From assembly GCF_012849055.1 (NCBI RefSeq), contig NZ_CP051677.1:2736001-2800000 (forward strand): a stretch of DNA of 64,000 nt, read 5' to 3'. Origin of the DNA: Spirosoma rhododendri. Its GTDB lineage: Bacteria; Bacteroidota; Bacteroidia; Cytophagales; Spirosomataceae. The position numbers and the translations under genes were made by a program. The notes beneath the pieces were generated by a model that was given only the letters and a program-made list of their open reading frames with translations, had not been told where the DNA came from and ran no database searches. This document shows positions 19,048 to 29,573 of the stretch, piece after piece. The first letter of the stretch is position 1. Each line of letters starts with the position of its first letter.

Positions 19048-19710
19048 TCAGACCAGCCAGCCGTCTTTCAACCGAATGATGCGGGAGCCGTATTCGGCGT
19101 TGACTTCAGAGTGCGTCACCTGCACGACCGTGACCCCGTCGCGCTGATTGAGTTCGCGGAACAGGGCCATGATGTCGTGCGCCTGATCGGAGTGCAGGTT
19201 GCCGGTTGGTTCGTCGGCGAAGATGACGGCGGGCTGGTGGGCCAGTGCACGGGCAATACCCACCAACTGCTGCTGTCCGCCCGATAGCTGCGCGGGAAAT
19301 AAATCTTTCTTGGCAACCATGTTGAACCGGTCGAGCAATTCGGCCACGCGGCTTTTCCGCTCCGAACCACCCACGCCCTTGTACAACAACGGCGTTTCGA
19401 TGTTTTCGTATACCGTCAGCTCATCGATAAGGTGATAGGCCTGAAACACGAAGCCGATGCGGGTGCGGTGCAGTTCGGTACGCTTTTTCTCCGACAGTTT
19501 CTGCACCGGCTCTCCATCGAACAGATACTCACCTTCCGATGGCTCTTCCAGCAGCCCAAGAATGTGCAGCAGCGTTGATTTACCCGATCCGCTTGGGCCC
19601 ATAATCGAGACGAATTCGCCCGGCTTGATCGACAGGTCGATTTGCCGAAGCACGTAGGTTTTCCCGAAGCCAGTCGGGTAATATTTCGAAATCTGGTGTA
19701 AGTCGATCAT
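19048..19710 (-). CDS. ABC transporter ATP-binding protein, LolD/MacB type
   Basis: The 220-residue ATPase has Walker A (GPSGSGKST, about residue 40), Q-loop ('IGFVFQAYHLIDELTVYENI'), signature 'LSGGQQQLVGIARALA', Walker B ('AVIFADEPTG') and the switch His ('VTHSE'). These blocks match the MacB/LolD/FtsE clade, which works with FtsX-like permeases to move lipoproteins or drugs or to drive envelope signalling. The signature has LSGGQQQLV where LSGGQQQRV is usual: the Arg is Leu here. No permease gene lies on either side, so the partner must be elsewhere. Confidence 0.93.
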   Translation of the reverse strand: MIDLHQISKYYPTGFGKTYVLRQIDLSIKPGEFVSIMGPSGSGKSTLLHILGLLEEPSEGEYLFDGEPVQKLSEKKRTELHRTRIGFVFQAYHLIDELTVYENIETPLLYKGVGGSERKSRVAELLDRFNMVAKKDLFPAQLSGGQQQLVGIARALAHQPAVIFADEPTGNLHSDQAHDIMALFRELNQRDGVTVVQVTHSEVNAEYGSRIIRLKDGWLV

Positions 19711-19835
19711 AGTAAACGAATATGCGCAAGCTAAATGCCGGTTTTGTAATTGCCTGACAGTTAGTTATTTGGATTTGGTGTGTTCTTTTGAAACGTCCAT
19801 TGTCGGACAAGTTTTGGAGAATACCGGACAGATGC

Positions 19836-19867
19836 GTAGCCTGGACCGGCGCACCGGTCCAGGCTAC
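19836..19867. repeat. Perfect hairpin in a divergent promoter region
   Basis: GTAGCCTGGACCGG, a four-base loop and the exact complement form a 14-bp stem between the divergent ABC ATPase and GH39 genes. Downstream are further GGCTACACA-like pieces (19879-19904). It could be a regulatory site or a dispersed intergenic element. Confidence 0.6.
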
Positions 19868-19971
19868 ACACATCGATAGGCTACACAGCTGCACCAGTCT
19901 ACACAATTGTAGCGGTAAAAAAAGGTCTGGAATAGGTTTTAGCAATACTACCTCGTTTCAACCAGTTACAA

Positions 19972-21678
19972 ATGCTCAAATCTCTTTTATCCGCAATTGG
20001 TATCAGTCTACTGATTCAGTGTGCGGCCGTCGCTCAAACCATCCCACCAACCGTTATCTCCGTCGATCTGAAACAGGATCAGGGGCCACTGCCGCCGATA
20101 TGGGCGTGGTTTGGCTACGACGAGCCGAATTACACGTACATGAAGGACGGCAAAAAGCTGCTCACCGAACTGTCGCAGCTAAGCCCTGTGCCAGTCAACG
20201 TACGGGTGCATAGCCTGCTTGTGACGGGCGACGGGGAAGCCGCCCTGAAATGGGGGTCGACCAACGCGTATACAGAAGATAAAAACGGTAATCCGGTATA
20301 CGACTGGACAATTGTCGACCGGATTTTTGATACCTTCATTCAACGCGGGATGCGGCCCATTGCGCAGATCGGGTTCATGCCGGAAGCCCTGTCGAGCCAC
20401 CCGCAGCCGTACCGCCACCATTGGAAACCCGGCGACGATTACAACGACATTTATACCGGCTGGGCCTACCCACCAAACGACTACAAGAAATGGAGTGAAC
20501 TGGTTTATCAGTGGGTGAAACACTCCGTCAGTCGGTACGGGCAGGCGGAGGTTGAAAAGTGGTACTGGGAACTCTGGAACGAACCCAATATCGGCTATTG
20601 GAAGGGCACGACGGAGGAATACATCAAACTCTACGACTACACTGCCGACGCTGTTAAACGCGCCCTGCCGACGGCCAAAATCGGCGGTCCTGAAGTGACC
20701 GGCCCCAACTGGGACGTGTCGGCTAAATTCTTCCGTACGTTTCTCGACCACGTCGTCAGCGGGAAAAATTACGTGACGGGGCAGACGGGTACACCGCTCG
20801 ATTTCATCACCTTTCACGCCAAGGGCAATCCCAAAGTGGTCGACGGGCACGTCCGAATGGACATGGGTGCGCAACTTCGCGACATCGACCGGGGCTTTGC
20901 TATCGTAGCCTCTTACCCGACGCTGAAAAAGCTGCCCATCATCATCGGCGAGTCGGACCCGGAGGGCTGCGCGGCCTGTTCGGAAGACCTGCATCCGCAG
21001 AATGCCTATCGGAACGGGACCATGTATTCGAGCTACACGGCTGCGTCGTTTGCCCGGAAATACGATCTGGCCAAAGCTCATGGCGTTAATCTGGCCGGAG
21101 CCGTGACGTGGGCGTTCGAGTTTGAAGATCAGGCCTGGTTTCGCGGCTTCCGCGACCTCGCAACCAACGGTGTTGACAAGCCCGTGCTTAACGTCTTTCG
21201 GATGTTTGGCAAGATGGGCGGAAACCGGGTTGCAGCCACGCGCCCCACCGGCGAATCCACGCTGGGCTACGACTATGCCCGACTTCGTGACAGCAGCGTA
21301 CGGGCCGAACCCGACGTAAACGCGCTGGCGACGCATACTAATAAGTCAGCCTCTGTGCTGGTCTGGCATTATCACGACGACAACCTGCCCGGTCCGGCTG
21401 CGCCCGTGACGGTGCAGATTAGTGGTGTGCCGGGGAAGCAGGCGCGGCTAACGCATTATCGCGTCGATCAGCAGTCGAGCAATGCGTACGAAGCGTGGAA
21501 ACGTATGGGATCGCCCAAAGCGCCGACGCCTACGCAGATTGCCGAGCTGGAACAGGCGGGGCAGCTACAAACAGTTGGTAAATCGCAACTCGTAACGGTG
21601 GATAAGAACGGGCGTCTTTCGTTACCGTTTACCCTGCCCCGGCAAGGCGTGTCGCTGCTGTCGTTGACCTGGGATTGA
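19972..21678 (+). CDS. GH39-like exported glycosidase (beta-xylosidase family)
   Basis: The 568-residue product starts with a signal peptide (MLKSLLSAIGISLLIQCAAVAQ). The TIM-barrel body has 'WYWELWNEPNIGYW' with the acid/base Glu204, and 'LPIIIGESDPEG' with the likely nucleophile Glu327, the arrangement of clan GH-A family 39 enzymes. A beta-sandwich C-terminal part follows from about residue 430 ('ASVLVWHYHDDNLPGPAAPVTVQI'), as in GH39 xylosidases. It would release xylose or related sugars from glycosides outside the cytoplasm. It stands alone, not in a Sus locus. Family assignment is good; substrate is not. Confidence 0.88.
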   Translation: MLKSLLSAIGISLLIQCAAVAQTIPPTVISVDLKQDQGPLPPIWAWFGYDEPNYTYMKDGKKLLTELSQLSPVPVNVRVHSLLVTGDGEAALKWGSTNAYTEDKNGNPVYDWTIVDRIFDTFIQRGMRPIAQIGFMPEALSSHPQPYRHHWKPGDDYNDIYTGWAYPPNDYKKWSELVYQWVKHSVSRYGQAEVEKWYWELWNEPNIGYWKGTTEEYIKLYDYTADAVKRALPTAKIGGPEVTGPNWDVSAKFFRTFLDHVVSGKNYVTGQTGTPLDFITFHAKGNPKVVDGHVRMDMGAQLRDIDRGFAIVASYPTLKKLPIIIGESDPEGCAACSEDLHPQNAYRNGTMYSSYTAASFARKYDLAKAHGVNLAGAVTWAFEFEDQAWFRGFRDLATNGVDKPVLNVFRMFGKMGGNRVAATRPTGESTLGYDYARLRDSSVRAEPDVNALATHTNKSASVLVWHYHDDNLPGPAAPVTVQISGVPGKQARLTHYRVDQQSSNAYEAWKRMGSPKAPTPTQIAELEQAGQLQTVGKSQLVTVDKNGRLSLPFTLPRQGVSLLSLTWD

Positions 21679-21769
21679 TGCGCGTCGACCGTTGCTGTAT
21701 AACTTCTTTACAGTCATGCAACGTTTCCGTTGATTTGGTCATCTTCAGGAAAACGCAAAGACACATCGC

Positions 21770-22471
21770 ATGAAAACATTACTACTAACCACCTTACTGC
21801 TCACGTCTGCCGCCCATTCAGCTACCGACGACTGGAAAAAAGATCGTACCGTATCGGGTTTCACGGGCCTCAGCGTCAGTAGCGGTATCGACGTCTACCT
21901 CACGCAGGGAAACAGCGAAAAACTGACCCTCGACGTGAAAGGACTGGACGAAGATGAGGTCAGATCAGAGATTAAGAACGGAACGCTGAAGCTGTACATC
22001 GACCGGCCGGGGGGCATGAACTGGTTGAGAAACCGTAACAACTCGGTGAAAGCGTACCTCACATTCCGGCAGTTGACGACCATTGCTGCGTCGGGTGGGT
22101 CGGATATTTACGGACAGGGCGTACTATCGTTCAGGGATCTGCAACTTAGCGCATCGGGCGGTGCCGACGTGAAACTGTCGCTGAAAGCCGACGATCTGAA
22201 TATTGATTCATCAGGTGGGGCCGATACAATGCTGGAAGGAACGGCCCGGCGGGTGAACGTAAGCGGCTCGGGTGGAGCTGACGTAGATGCCCGTAAATTG
22301 ACCGCCGAAACCTGCAATGCGACATCGTCGGGCGGGTCGGATGTGTATGTGCGGGCAACGGGCGACATGAGCCTGCGTGCGTCGGGCGGCTCAGATATTT
22401 ATTACTACGGCTCAGGCCGCGTAGTCTCGAAACAATCGTCGGGCGGTTCGGACATCACCCGGCGGGACTAA
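21770..22471 (+). CDS. DUF2807 (head GIN domain) exported beta-helix protein
   Basis: The 233-residue product has a signal peptide (MKTLLLTTLLLTSAAHSA) and a DUF2807 body: 'FTGLSVSSGIDVYLTQGNSEKLTLDV' followed by seven SGG(S/A)D units spaced about 16-24 residues apart (ASGGSDIYG, ASGGADVKL, SSGGADTML, GSGGADVDA, SSGGSDVYV, ASGGSDIYY, SSGGSDITR). Each unit marks one coil of a right-handed beta-helix with an Asp ladder. The family is common in Bacteroidota and is often labelled a putative auto-transporter adhesin, but its role is not proven. It is monocistronic; a long inverted repeat follows. Confidence 0.9.
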   Translation: MKTLLLTTLLLTSAAHSATDDWKKDRTVSGFTGLSVSSGIDVYLTQGNSEKLTLDVKGLDEDEVRSEIKNGTLKLYIDRPGGMNWLRNRNNSVKAYLTFRQLTTIAASGGSDIYGQGVLSFRDLQLSASGGADVKLSLKADDLNIDSSGGADTMLEGTARRVNVSGSGGADVDARKLTAETCNATSSGGSDVYVRATGDMSLRASGGSDIYYYGSGRVVSKQSSGGSDITRRD

Positions 22472-22498
22472 GTTTTTGAGAAAAGAGATAGATTGACT

Positions 22499-22568
22499 TA
22501 CCCCTAAATCCCCTGAAGGGGACTTTGTCTGATTGCGAGCAAAGTCCCCTTCAGGGGATTTAGGGGTA
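22499..22568. repeat. Long perfect inverted repeat, CCCCTGAAGGGG family
   Basis: Two perfect 29-base arms (beginning TACCCCTAAATCCCCTGAAG) flank a 12-base loop, between the DUF2807 gene and purK. Each arm itself contains the palindrome CCCCTGAAGGGG. A related element lies at about 50.0 kb. Confidence 0.9.
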
Positions 22569-22648
22569 TCGGGTATGGTACACGGTGTAATTGAAACGAG
22601 AAGAATGCTCTCTTTCCGCCCGCTTCTCCGTTCCTCTTGCTTCTCTCG

Positions 22649-22656
22649 TACCTTTG
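22649..22656 (+). promoter_or_regulatory. Bacteroidota -7 promoter element upstream of purK
   Basis: TACCTTTG matches the TAnnTTTG consensus exactly and lies 24 bases before the TTG start at 22680. No TTG -33 box at usual spacing is visible. It argues against translation starting further upstream (22533-22605). Confidence 0.55.
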
Positions 22657-22679
22657 CGGCAACCAAACCGCATACATTT

Positions 22680-23828
22680 TTGACACCTACCATTGGCATT
22701 CTCGGCGGAGGACAATTGGGGCTGATGCTGCTACAGGCCGCCATCGACTGGAATCTGCGCATCCATGTACTCGACCCCGACGCCGACGCACCCTGCCGCA
22801 CACTTTGCACCCAATTCACGACCGGCTCCCTCACTGATTACGACACGGTCTATCAGTTCGGTCAGTCGGTCGATGTGCTGACGATTGAAATAGAGCGCGT
22901 TAACGTCGACGCGCTGGAAGCTCTGGAGCGAGAGGGTAAACGCGTTTATCCGCAGCCATCGGTGATCCGCACCATTCAGGACAAGCGCCTGCAAAAGCAG
23001 TTCTACCGCGAACACAACCTGCCCACCGCCGACTTTATCCTGACCGCCGACCGCGCTGATACGGCCCGTCACGGCGACTTTCTGCCCGCTTTTCATAAAC
23101 TCGGTCGTGACGGGTACGATGGGCGTGGGGTGCAACGCATCGCGACGTCCGCCGACTTCGACAAGGCATTCGCTGCGCCCGGTCTGCTTGAAAAAGCCGT
23201 GGATTTTGAGAAAGAGCTGGCGGTGATCGTTGCCCGTAACGAGCGGGGCGAGGTACAGACGTTCCCGACCGTCGAGATGGTATTTCACCCTGAATTGAAC
23301 CTGGTCGAATACCTGTTTGCGCCCGCTGAGATCACGTCTGATGTTGACCAACAGGCGCAGACCATTGCCCGGCAAACAGCTGATGCCTTTGGTATCGTCG
23401 GTATCCTGGCCGTTGAGATGTTTCTTGATAAGCAGGGGCAGGTACTGATCAACGAAGTAGCGCCACGCCCGCACAACAGCGGTCACCACACGATTCAGGC
23501 TAACGTAACGTCGCAGTTCGAGCAACACTGGCGCGCCATTCTAAACTACCCACTCGGCGACACGACTTTCTACCAGCCCGCAGCCATGCTGAACCTACTC
23601 GGTGAAGCAGGGCACACGGGGCCGGCCGAGTACGAAGGATTGGAAAACCTGCTGGCGATGCCGGGCGTGTTTCCGTTCTTCTACGGGAAGGCCATTACCA
23701 AACCGTTCCGTAAAATGGGCCACGTGACAGTTATGGACGCGGATATGAACACATTGCGTGAGAAAGTAGACCGCGTAAAAACGAATATCAGGGTAATAAG
23801 CGCAACCGGTGAGTCCGCTGAAGGCTAA
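22680..23828 (+). CDS. purK: 5-(carboxyamino)imidazole ribonucleotide synthase (PurK)
   Basis: PurK makes N5-CAIR from AIR, bicarbonate and ATP in purine synthesis. From a TTG at 22680 the protein reads TPTIGILGGGQLGLML, the canonical PurK opening, and is 382 residues, normal for the family. The frame is open back to 22533, but that would place the start inside the inverted repeat and upstream of the -7 element. ATP-grasp features include 'QDKRLQKQFYREHNLPTADF', 'GRDGYDGRGVQ', 'EKAVDFEKELAVIVARN' and 'INEVAPRPHNSGHHTI'. There is no purE next door. Function is secure; the exact start is less so. Confidence 0.93.
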   Translation: MTPTIGILGGGQLGLMLLQAAIDWNLRIHVLDPDADAPCRTLCTQFTTGSLTDYDTVYQFGQSVDVLTIEIERVNVDALEALEREGKRVYPQPSVIRTIQDKRLQKQFYREHNLPTADFILTADRADTARHGDFLPAFHKLGRDGYDGRGVQRIATSADFDKAFAAPGLLEKAVDFEKELAVIVARNERGEVQTFPTVEMVFHPELNLVEYLFAPAEITSDVDQQAQTIARQTADAFGIVGILAVEMFLDKQGQVLINEVAPRPHNSGHHTIQANVTSQFEQHWRAILNYPLGDTTFYQPAAMLNLLGEAGHTGPAEYEGLENLLAMPGVFPFFYGKAITKPFRKMGHVTVMDADMNTLREKVDRVKTNIRVISATGESAEG

Positions 23829-23955
23829 CGGTCGACAGGTTCGTGTTGTGATCTTATAATCGGAAGCGGACGTACCTGGCTGGTGGGTCGAAAACATTTC
23901 GCGCCCGGATTGATTACTTTGTGCAGACTACACACACATTTAACGACGAACAGCT

Positions 23956-24825
23956 ATGCAATGGTTAGGAGGGCGTGAAAGCGACAACGTAGACGACCGC
24001 CGGGGCGGTGGTGGTGGTGGACTGATCGTGGGCGGTGGCATTGGAACGGTCGTAATCGCCGTTATCGTGATGCTGCTCGGTGGCGACCCGTCGCAGATTC
24101 TGAACCGGGGTGGCGACGCGCAGCAGGAGCAGGTGGCCGGGAGCCAGGCACCCGACGGACCCCAGCCCGACGATGCGGCTGCGTCGTTCACGCGAAAAGT
24201 GCTGGCCAGTACGGAAGATGTTTGGGGTACCATTTTTCAGCAACAGGGTTCGCAGTACCAAGACCCTACACTGGTGATGTTCCGAGGTGTTACGTCGTCA
24301 GGTTGTGGTACGGCACAGCAGGCGATGGGACCGTTCTACTGCCCTCTCGACCAGAAAGTATACATCGACCTGTCGTTCTATGACGAACTGTCGCAACGGT
24401 TCCAGGCTCCCGGCGAGTTTGCGATGGCCTATGTGGTGGCCCACGAGATTGGGCACCACGTACAGAATCAGCTGGGTATCATGGAAAAGGTCAACCGGGC
24501 GCGGGAGCAGATGAGCGAGCGTGAGTACAACAAGCTTTCTGTCCGGCTTGAGTTACAGGCCGACTTTTTCGCGGGTGTGTGGGCAAACCACGCGCAGGGA
24601 AAGAGCATCTCAATTGATGAAAACGACGTTGAATCAGCCCTGACAGCCGCCAACGCCATCGGTGATGATAAGATTCAGGAAGAAACGCAGGGTCGTGTCG
24701 TACCGGATGCGTTCACCCATGGTACATCGGCGCAACGAGTATATTGGTTCAAGAAGGGCCTGAAAACCGGCGATATTCGGCAGGGTGATACTTTCAACAG
24801 TAACGAAGACGCAAACCTACAATAG
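23956..24825 (+). CDS. Neutral zinc metallopeptidase, YpfJ/KPN_02809 family
   Basis: The 289-residue product has a short N-terminal Gly-rich stretch, one membrane segment (about residues 21-42, 'GLIVGGGIGTVVIAVIVMLLGG') and a zincin domain with 'VVAHEIGHHVQNQLG', where HExxH and a downstream Glu bind zinc. 'VRLELQADFFAGVWANHAQ' and the end 'HGTSAQRVYWFKKGLKTGD' match the family. The topology is a membrane-anchored catalytic domain outside the cytoplasm. The family is widespread and its substrate unknown. A near-consensus -7 motif (TTACTTTG) lies about 40 bases upstream of the start. Confidence 0.93.
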   Translation: MQWLGGRESDNVDDRRGGGGGGLIVGGGIGTVVIAVIVMLLGGDPSQILNRGGDAQQEQVAGSQAPDGPQPDDAAASFTRKVLASTEDVWGTIFQQQGSQYQDPTLVMFRGVTSSGCGTAQQAMGPFYCPLDQKVYIDLSFYDELSQRFQAPGEFAMAYVVAHEIGHHVQNQLGIMEKVNRAREQMSEREYNKLSVRLELQADFFAGVWANHAQGKSISIDENDVESALTAANAIGDDKIQEETQGRVVPDAFTHGTSAQRVYWFKKGLKTGDIRQGDTFNSNEDANLQ

Positions 24826-24849
24826 GGTTTCGGTACACGGTTTCCAGTA

Positions 24850-24896
24850 AGCGCAGGGGCCCTGGACGTACGTCCAGGGCCCCTGCGCTTTTTTTG
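24850..24896 (+). terminator. Strong intrinsic terminator of the ypfJ-like gene
   Basis: A 40-bp uninterrupted palindrome (arms AGCGCAGGGGCCCTGGACGT) is followed at once by seven T residues, a classical rho-independent terminator for the plus strand. Confidence 0.92.
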
Positions 24897-24978
24897 TCAT
24901 TCCGAGCCTGCGAGGAATCTTCGGAGATATGAAAAATTACATGCTACTGAAGATTCCTCGCAGGCTCGGAATGACAAA
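24893..24978. repeat. Long inverted repeat, GTCATTCCGAGC family (copy 1)
   Basis: Perfect 30-base arms (beginning TTTGTCATTCCGAGCCTGCG) separated by 26 bases directly follow the terminator and precede the end of the Dabb gene. A sibling with the same arm but one changed base pair occurs at 39645-39735. Confidence 0.92.
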
Positions 24979-24999
24979 TTACCGTAAACTGAAAACTAA

Positions 25000-25401
25000 C
25001 TATCGCTTTGGTCCGATAGAATCGTAAATGACAACCTTCTCCCAAAGCTGGGCGTAGTTGTTACGGAAGTCGTCGTGGATGGGGTGTTTCTGGTACGCTT
25101 CCTCATCGGCGGGACTGTCGAACAGGCAAAGCCACGAGTATGTATAGTCGCGTTTGATCACCTCGCGGTTGGTATTGGCCGGTTCACCGATGTTGACCAT
25201 CTTGATCGTTGGGCATTTCGCCAGCTTATTCAGTCCTTCCAGCAGCTTGGCTTTGTCGGCTACGTTGCCGGGATTTTTCAGGTAGAACAGTACGTGGTGC
25301 ACGAACACTTCTTTCGATGCCGTTACGTCGGGCAGGTTGGTCGCCACGACGCCCGAAGCAAGGGCACTTTTTACAAAACGCCGGCGTGATTGATCGCTCA
25401 T
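25000..25401 (-). CDS. Dabb-domain protein with Tat signal
   Basis: The 133-residue product begins MSDQSRRRFVKSALASG, a twin-arginine signal, so the folded protein is likely exported. The rest is a single dimeric alpha/beta barrel (Dabb) domain: 'VHHVLFYLKNPGNVADKAKLLEGLNKLAKCP', 'TYSWLCLFDSPADEEAYQKHPIHDDFRNN'. Dabb proteins form ferredoxin-like dimers; some act in stress response or on small aromatic compounds, but most are unassigned. It is monocistronic. Confidence 0.9.
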   Translation of the reverse strand: MSDQSRRRFVKSALASGVVATNLPDVTASKEVFVHHVLFYLKNPGNVADKAKLLEGLNKLAKCPTIKMVNIGEPANTNREVIKRDYTYSWLCLFDSPADEEAYQKHPIHDDFRNNYAQLWEKVVIYDSIGPKR

Positions 25402-25507
25402 CAGATTGCAGTGATTGATTTAGGAATTAATTTTACTGCAAAAGTGAACGCTAATACGCAGTTACCCAAATCCCCCCCCTGACCGCCCGCTGTCATTAGC
25501 GTTCAAG

Positions 25508-25627
25508 TCACCATTTGGCCTGCTCCTCTGCCAGCGAAAACTGTTTCGTTTCCAAACCCGACCGCCAGCGACGACTAGTCATACTGCCTAAACGTGTTCG
25601 CTGCTTATCGCCGATGTTATCGTTCAT
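25508..25627 (-). other. 39-codon ORF overlapping the MNT gene; possible HEPN remnant
   Basis: An ATG at 25627 opens a 39-codon frame that overlaps the end of the nucleotidyltransferase gene by 11 bases, where a HEPN partner would normally begin. Its start (MNDNIGDKQRTRLGSM) is loosely like a DUF86/HEPN opening, but the frame then runs into unrelated-looking sequence and a TGA. It may be a decayed toxin gene or a chance frame. Confidence 0.3.
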
Positions 25628-25907
25628 ACACAAGAATACGATCACGTTCTATAAATGGCCGAATGTGCGGAGATAAACCGCCTTCTGTTACGATATCGAC
25701 CCGGTGTTGTAACAGATCTTCTAACTGCCAGGACATACGGGCGTGATCAAATAAAGTGGTTCCTTTATCTAGTTCGACCAACACATCCAGGTCGCTTTGT
25801 TCGGTTGCATTACCGCGTGCAACTGAGCCGAACAAGTAAGCTCGACTAACCGGTTGCCCTGCGAAGAAATGCCGCAGTGTTTCTGCTAAAGCTTGATTCA
25901 GAACCAT
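25617..25907 (-). CDS. MNT-type nucleotidyltransferase (MntA-like antitoxin)
   Basis: The 96-residue product is a minimal nucleotidyltransferase with 'YLFGSVARGNATEQSDLDVLVEL' (GSxxRG and SDxD metal-binding Asp) and a third acidic position in 'LLQHRVDIVTE'. In characterised HEPN-MNT pairs this protein adds AMP to, and so silences, a HEPN ribonuclease. No intact HEPN gene is adjacent; only a 39-codon frame overlaps its end. Base composition is a little more AT-rich than the surroundings, fitting an accessory gene. Confidence 0.88.
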   Translation of the reverse strand: MVLNQALAETLRHFFAGQPVSRAYLFGSVARGNATEQSDLDVLVELDKGTTLFDHARMSWQLEDLLQHRVDIVTEGGLSPHIRPFIERDRILVYER

Positions 25908-25965
25908 AATCGTACAGTCGACTAATCAGAAGTAAAAGTGCGAGCTTCTACCCTGTAAACAAACA

Positions 25966-25995
25966 AAGCCCGGTCACTCTGTAGCAACCGGGCTT
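25966..25995 (-). terminator. Terminator downstream of clpB
   Basis: The stem AAGCCCGGT / ACCGGGCTT with a 12-base loop is followed on the minus strand by TTGTTTGTTT, 40 bases past the clpB stop codon. Confidence 0.8.
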
Positions 25996-26034
25996 ATGTC
26001 ATCTCAACCAGCGTTCTGCTGTTTGCGGCTATTA

Positions 26035-28656
<2,622 letters not shown>

Positions 28657-28925
28657 GTCTGTATATAGGTTAACCGCCGTGGCGGTCAGGATTTCGGTTG
28701 GTTACCTACCTATAAACAAATCGCGTACCGTAGGGTTTTTGCGGTCATTTTGTCTGAATTTAGACAGTATATTGTGATTTTTGTGTCAAAATGGCGGCTT
28801 ATTTTAGTCAATGCCGTATCAACTGGAATCAGCAGGGTACCATTTATAGGGTATGATAGTGTTGAAAATTGACTTAACTTCAACGAAAAAGCGTTTCTGT
28901 TAAAACAGTAAAAGTTAATACAGAC

Positions 28926-29138
28926 ATGATAGCATCTGTGAGAGGTACTTACGAGAACGGACATATCACGTTGGACGAGGATTTACCAGTGATAGCCGGG
29001 ACCAAAGTCGTTGTGACAGTAGTTAGCGAAATGAACGAAGTACAGAAGCCAGCAATTCAATTCGGTCGGATGAAAGGAACATTCTGGATGTCCGACACCT
29101 TTAACGAACCGCTGGATGATTTGACCGATTATATGTGA
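28926..29138 (+). CDS. Antitoxin, DUF2281-like, of a PIN toxin pair
   Basis: The 70-residue product has an N-terminal beta-rich part ('VRGTYENGHITLDEDLPV', as in AF2212/DUF2281-type antitoxins) and a C-terminal toxin-binding tail ('GRMKGTFWMSDTFNEPLDDLTDYM', a pattern common in VapB-like partners). It ends ATGTGATG, so the toxin start follows or overlaps its stop. It should bind and neutralise the PIN RNase and, with it, repress the promoter. AT-rich upstream sequence suits a regulated promoter. Confidence 0.85.
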   Translation: MIASVRGTYENGHITLDEDLPVIAGTKVVVTVVSEMNEVQKPAIQFGRMKGTFWMSDTFNEPLDDLTDYM

Positions 29139-29533
29139 TGCGCGTTCTACTGGACACTCAATCGCTTATTTGGTCGCTGGAAAATGCTGACTTACTGACA
29201 ACAACAGCGAAAAACGCCATTCGAGAAGCCGAGGGCGTTTTCGTCACCCCCATTAGCTTTTATGAGTTGGCGATTAAATTGAAAATCGGCAAAGACATTG
29301 GCTCGTTACGGCCGATAAACGAGATTATTACGGAAACACTACTTTCTGGTTTTCAGTGGCTAACGCTTACTCGTCAGCAGATAGAAGCCTATCAGATGAT
29401 TCCGTTACACGAACCCCACCGTGATCCGTTTGACCGACTCATTCTAGCGATAGCCTATGCGGAGCAGATGAGCATTGTCTCCTCAGATCACCGATTCAAG
29501 TTGTATTCTGAATTGATTGATATTATCTGGTAA
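29138..29533 (+). CDS. PIN-domain ribonuclease toxin (VapC family)
   Basis: From the ATG at 29138 (overlapping the antitoxin stop by one base; a GTG lies one codon earlier) the product is 131 residues. PIN acidic residues are all present: Asp6 (MRVLLDTQ), Glu in 'SFYELAIK', Asp in 'HRDPFDRLILAIA' and Asp in 'SSDHRF'. VapC toxins cut tRNA or rRNA. Gene order and coupling with the DUF2281-like antitoxin make a complete type II module. Lower GC than the flanking genes fits horizontal arrival. Confidence 0.92.
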   Translation: MRVLLDTQSLIWSLENADLLTTTAKNAIREAEGVFVTPISFYELAIKLKIGKDIGSLRPINEIITETLLSGFQWLTLTRQQIEAYQMIPLHEPHRDPFDRLILAIAYAEQMSIVSSDHRFKLYSELIDIIW

Positions 29534-29573
29534 CAAGAAAGCCCCGCTGCATTCACAGCGGGGCTTTCTTGTT
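29532..29573. terminator. Bidirectional terminator
   Basis: Perfect 18-bp arms (AACAAGAAAGCCCCGCTG) and a 6-base loop lie between the converging toxin and TspO-like genes. T-rich flanks on both strands (TTTCTTGTTT) suit termination both ways. The stem touches both stop codons. Confidence 0.9.

Noticed and set aside
24893..24978. GTCATTCCGAGC repeat considered as an insertion-sequence end
   Set aside because: There is no transposase frame between the arms (26 bases only) and no evident target duplication, so at most it is a non-autonomous element.
28751..28765. Near-palindrome GTCTGAATTTAGAC upstream of clpB considered as an operator
   Set aside because: Single imperfect copy with no matching site elsewhere and no regulator gene to link to it.
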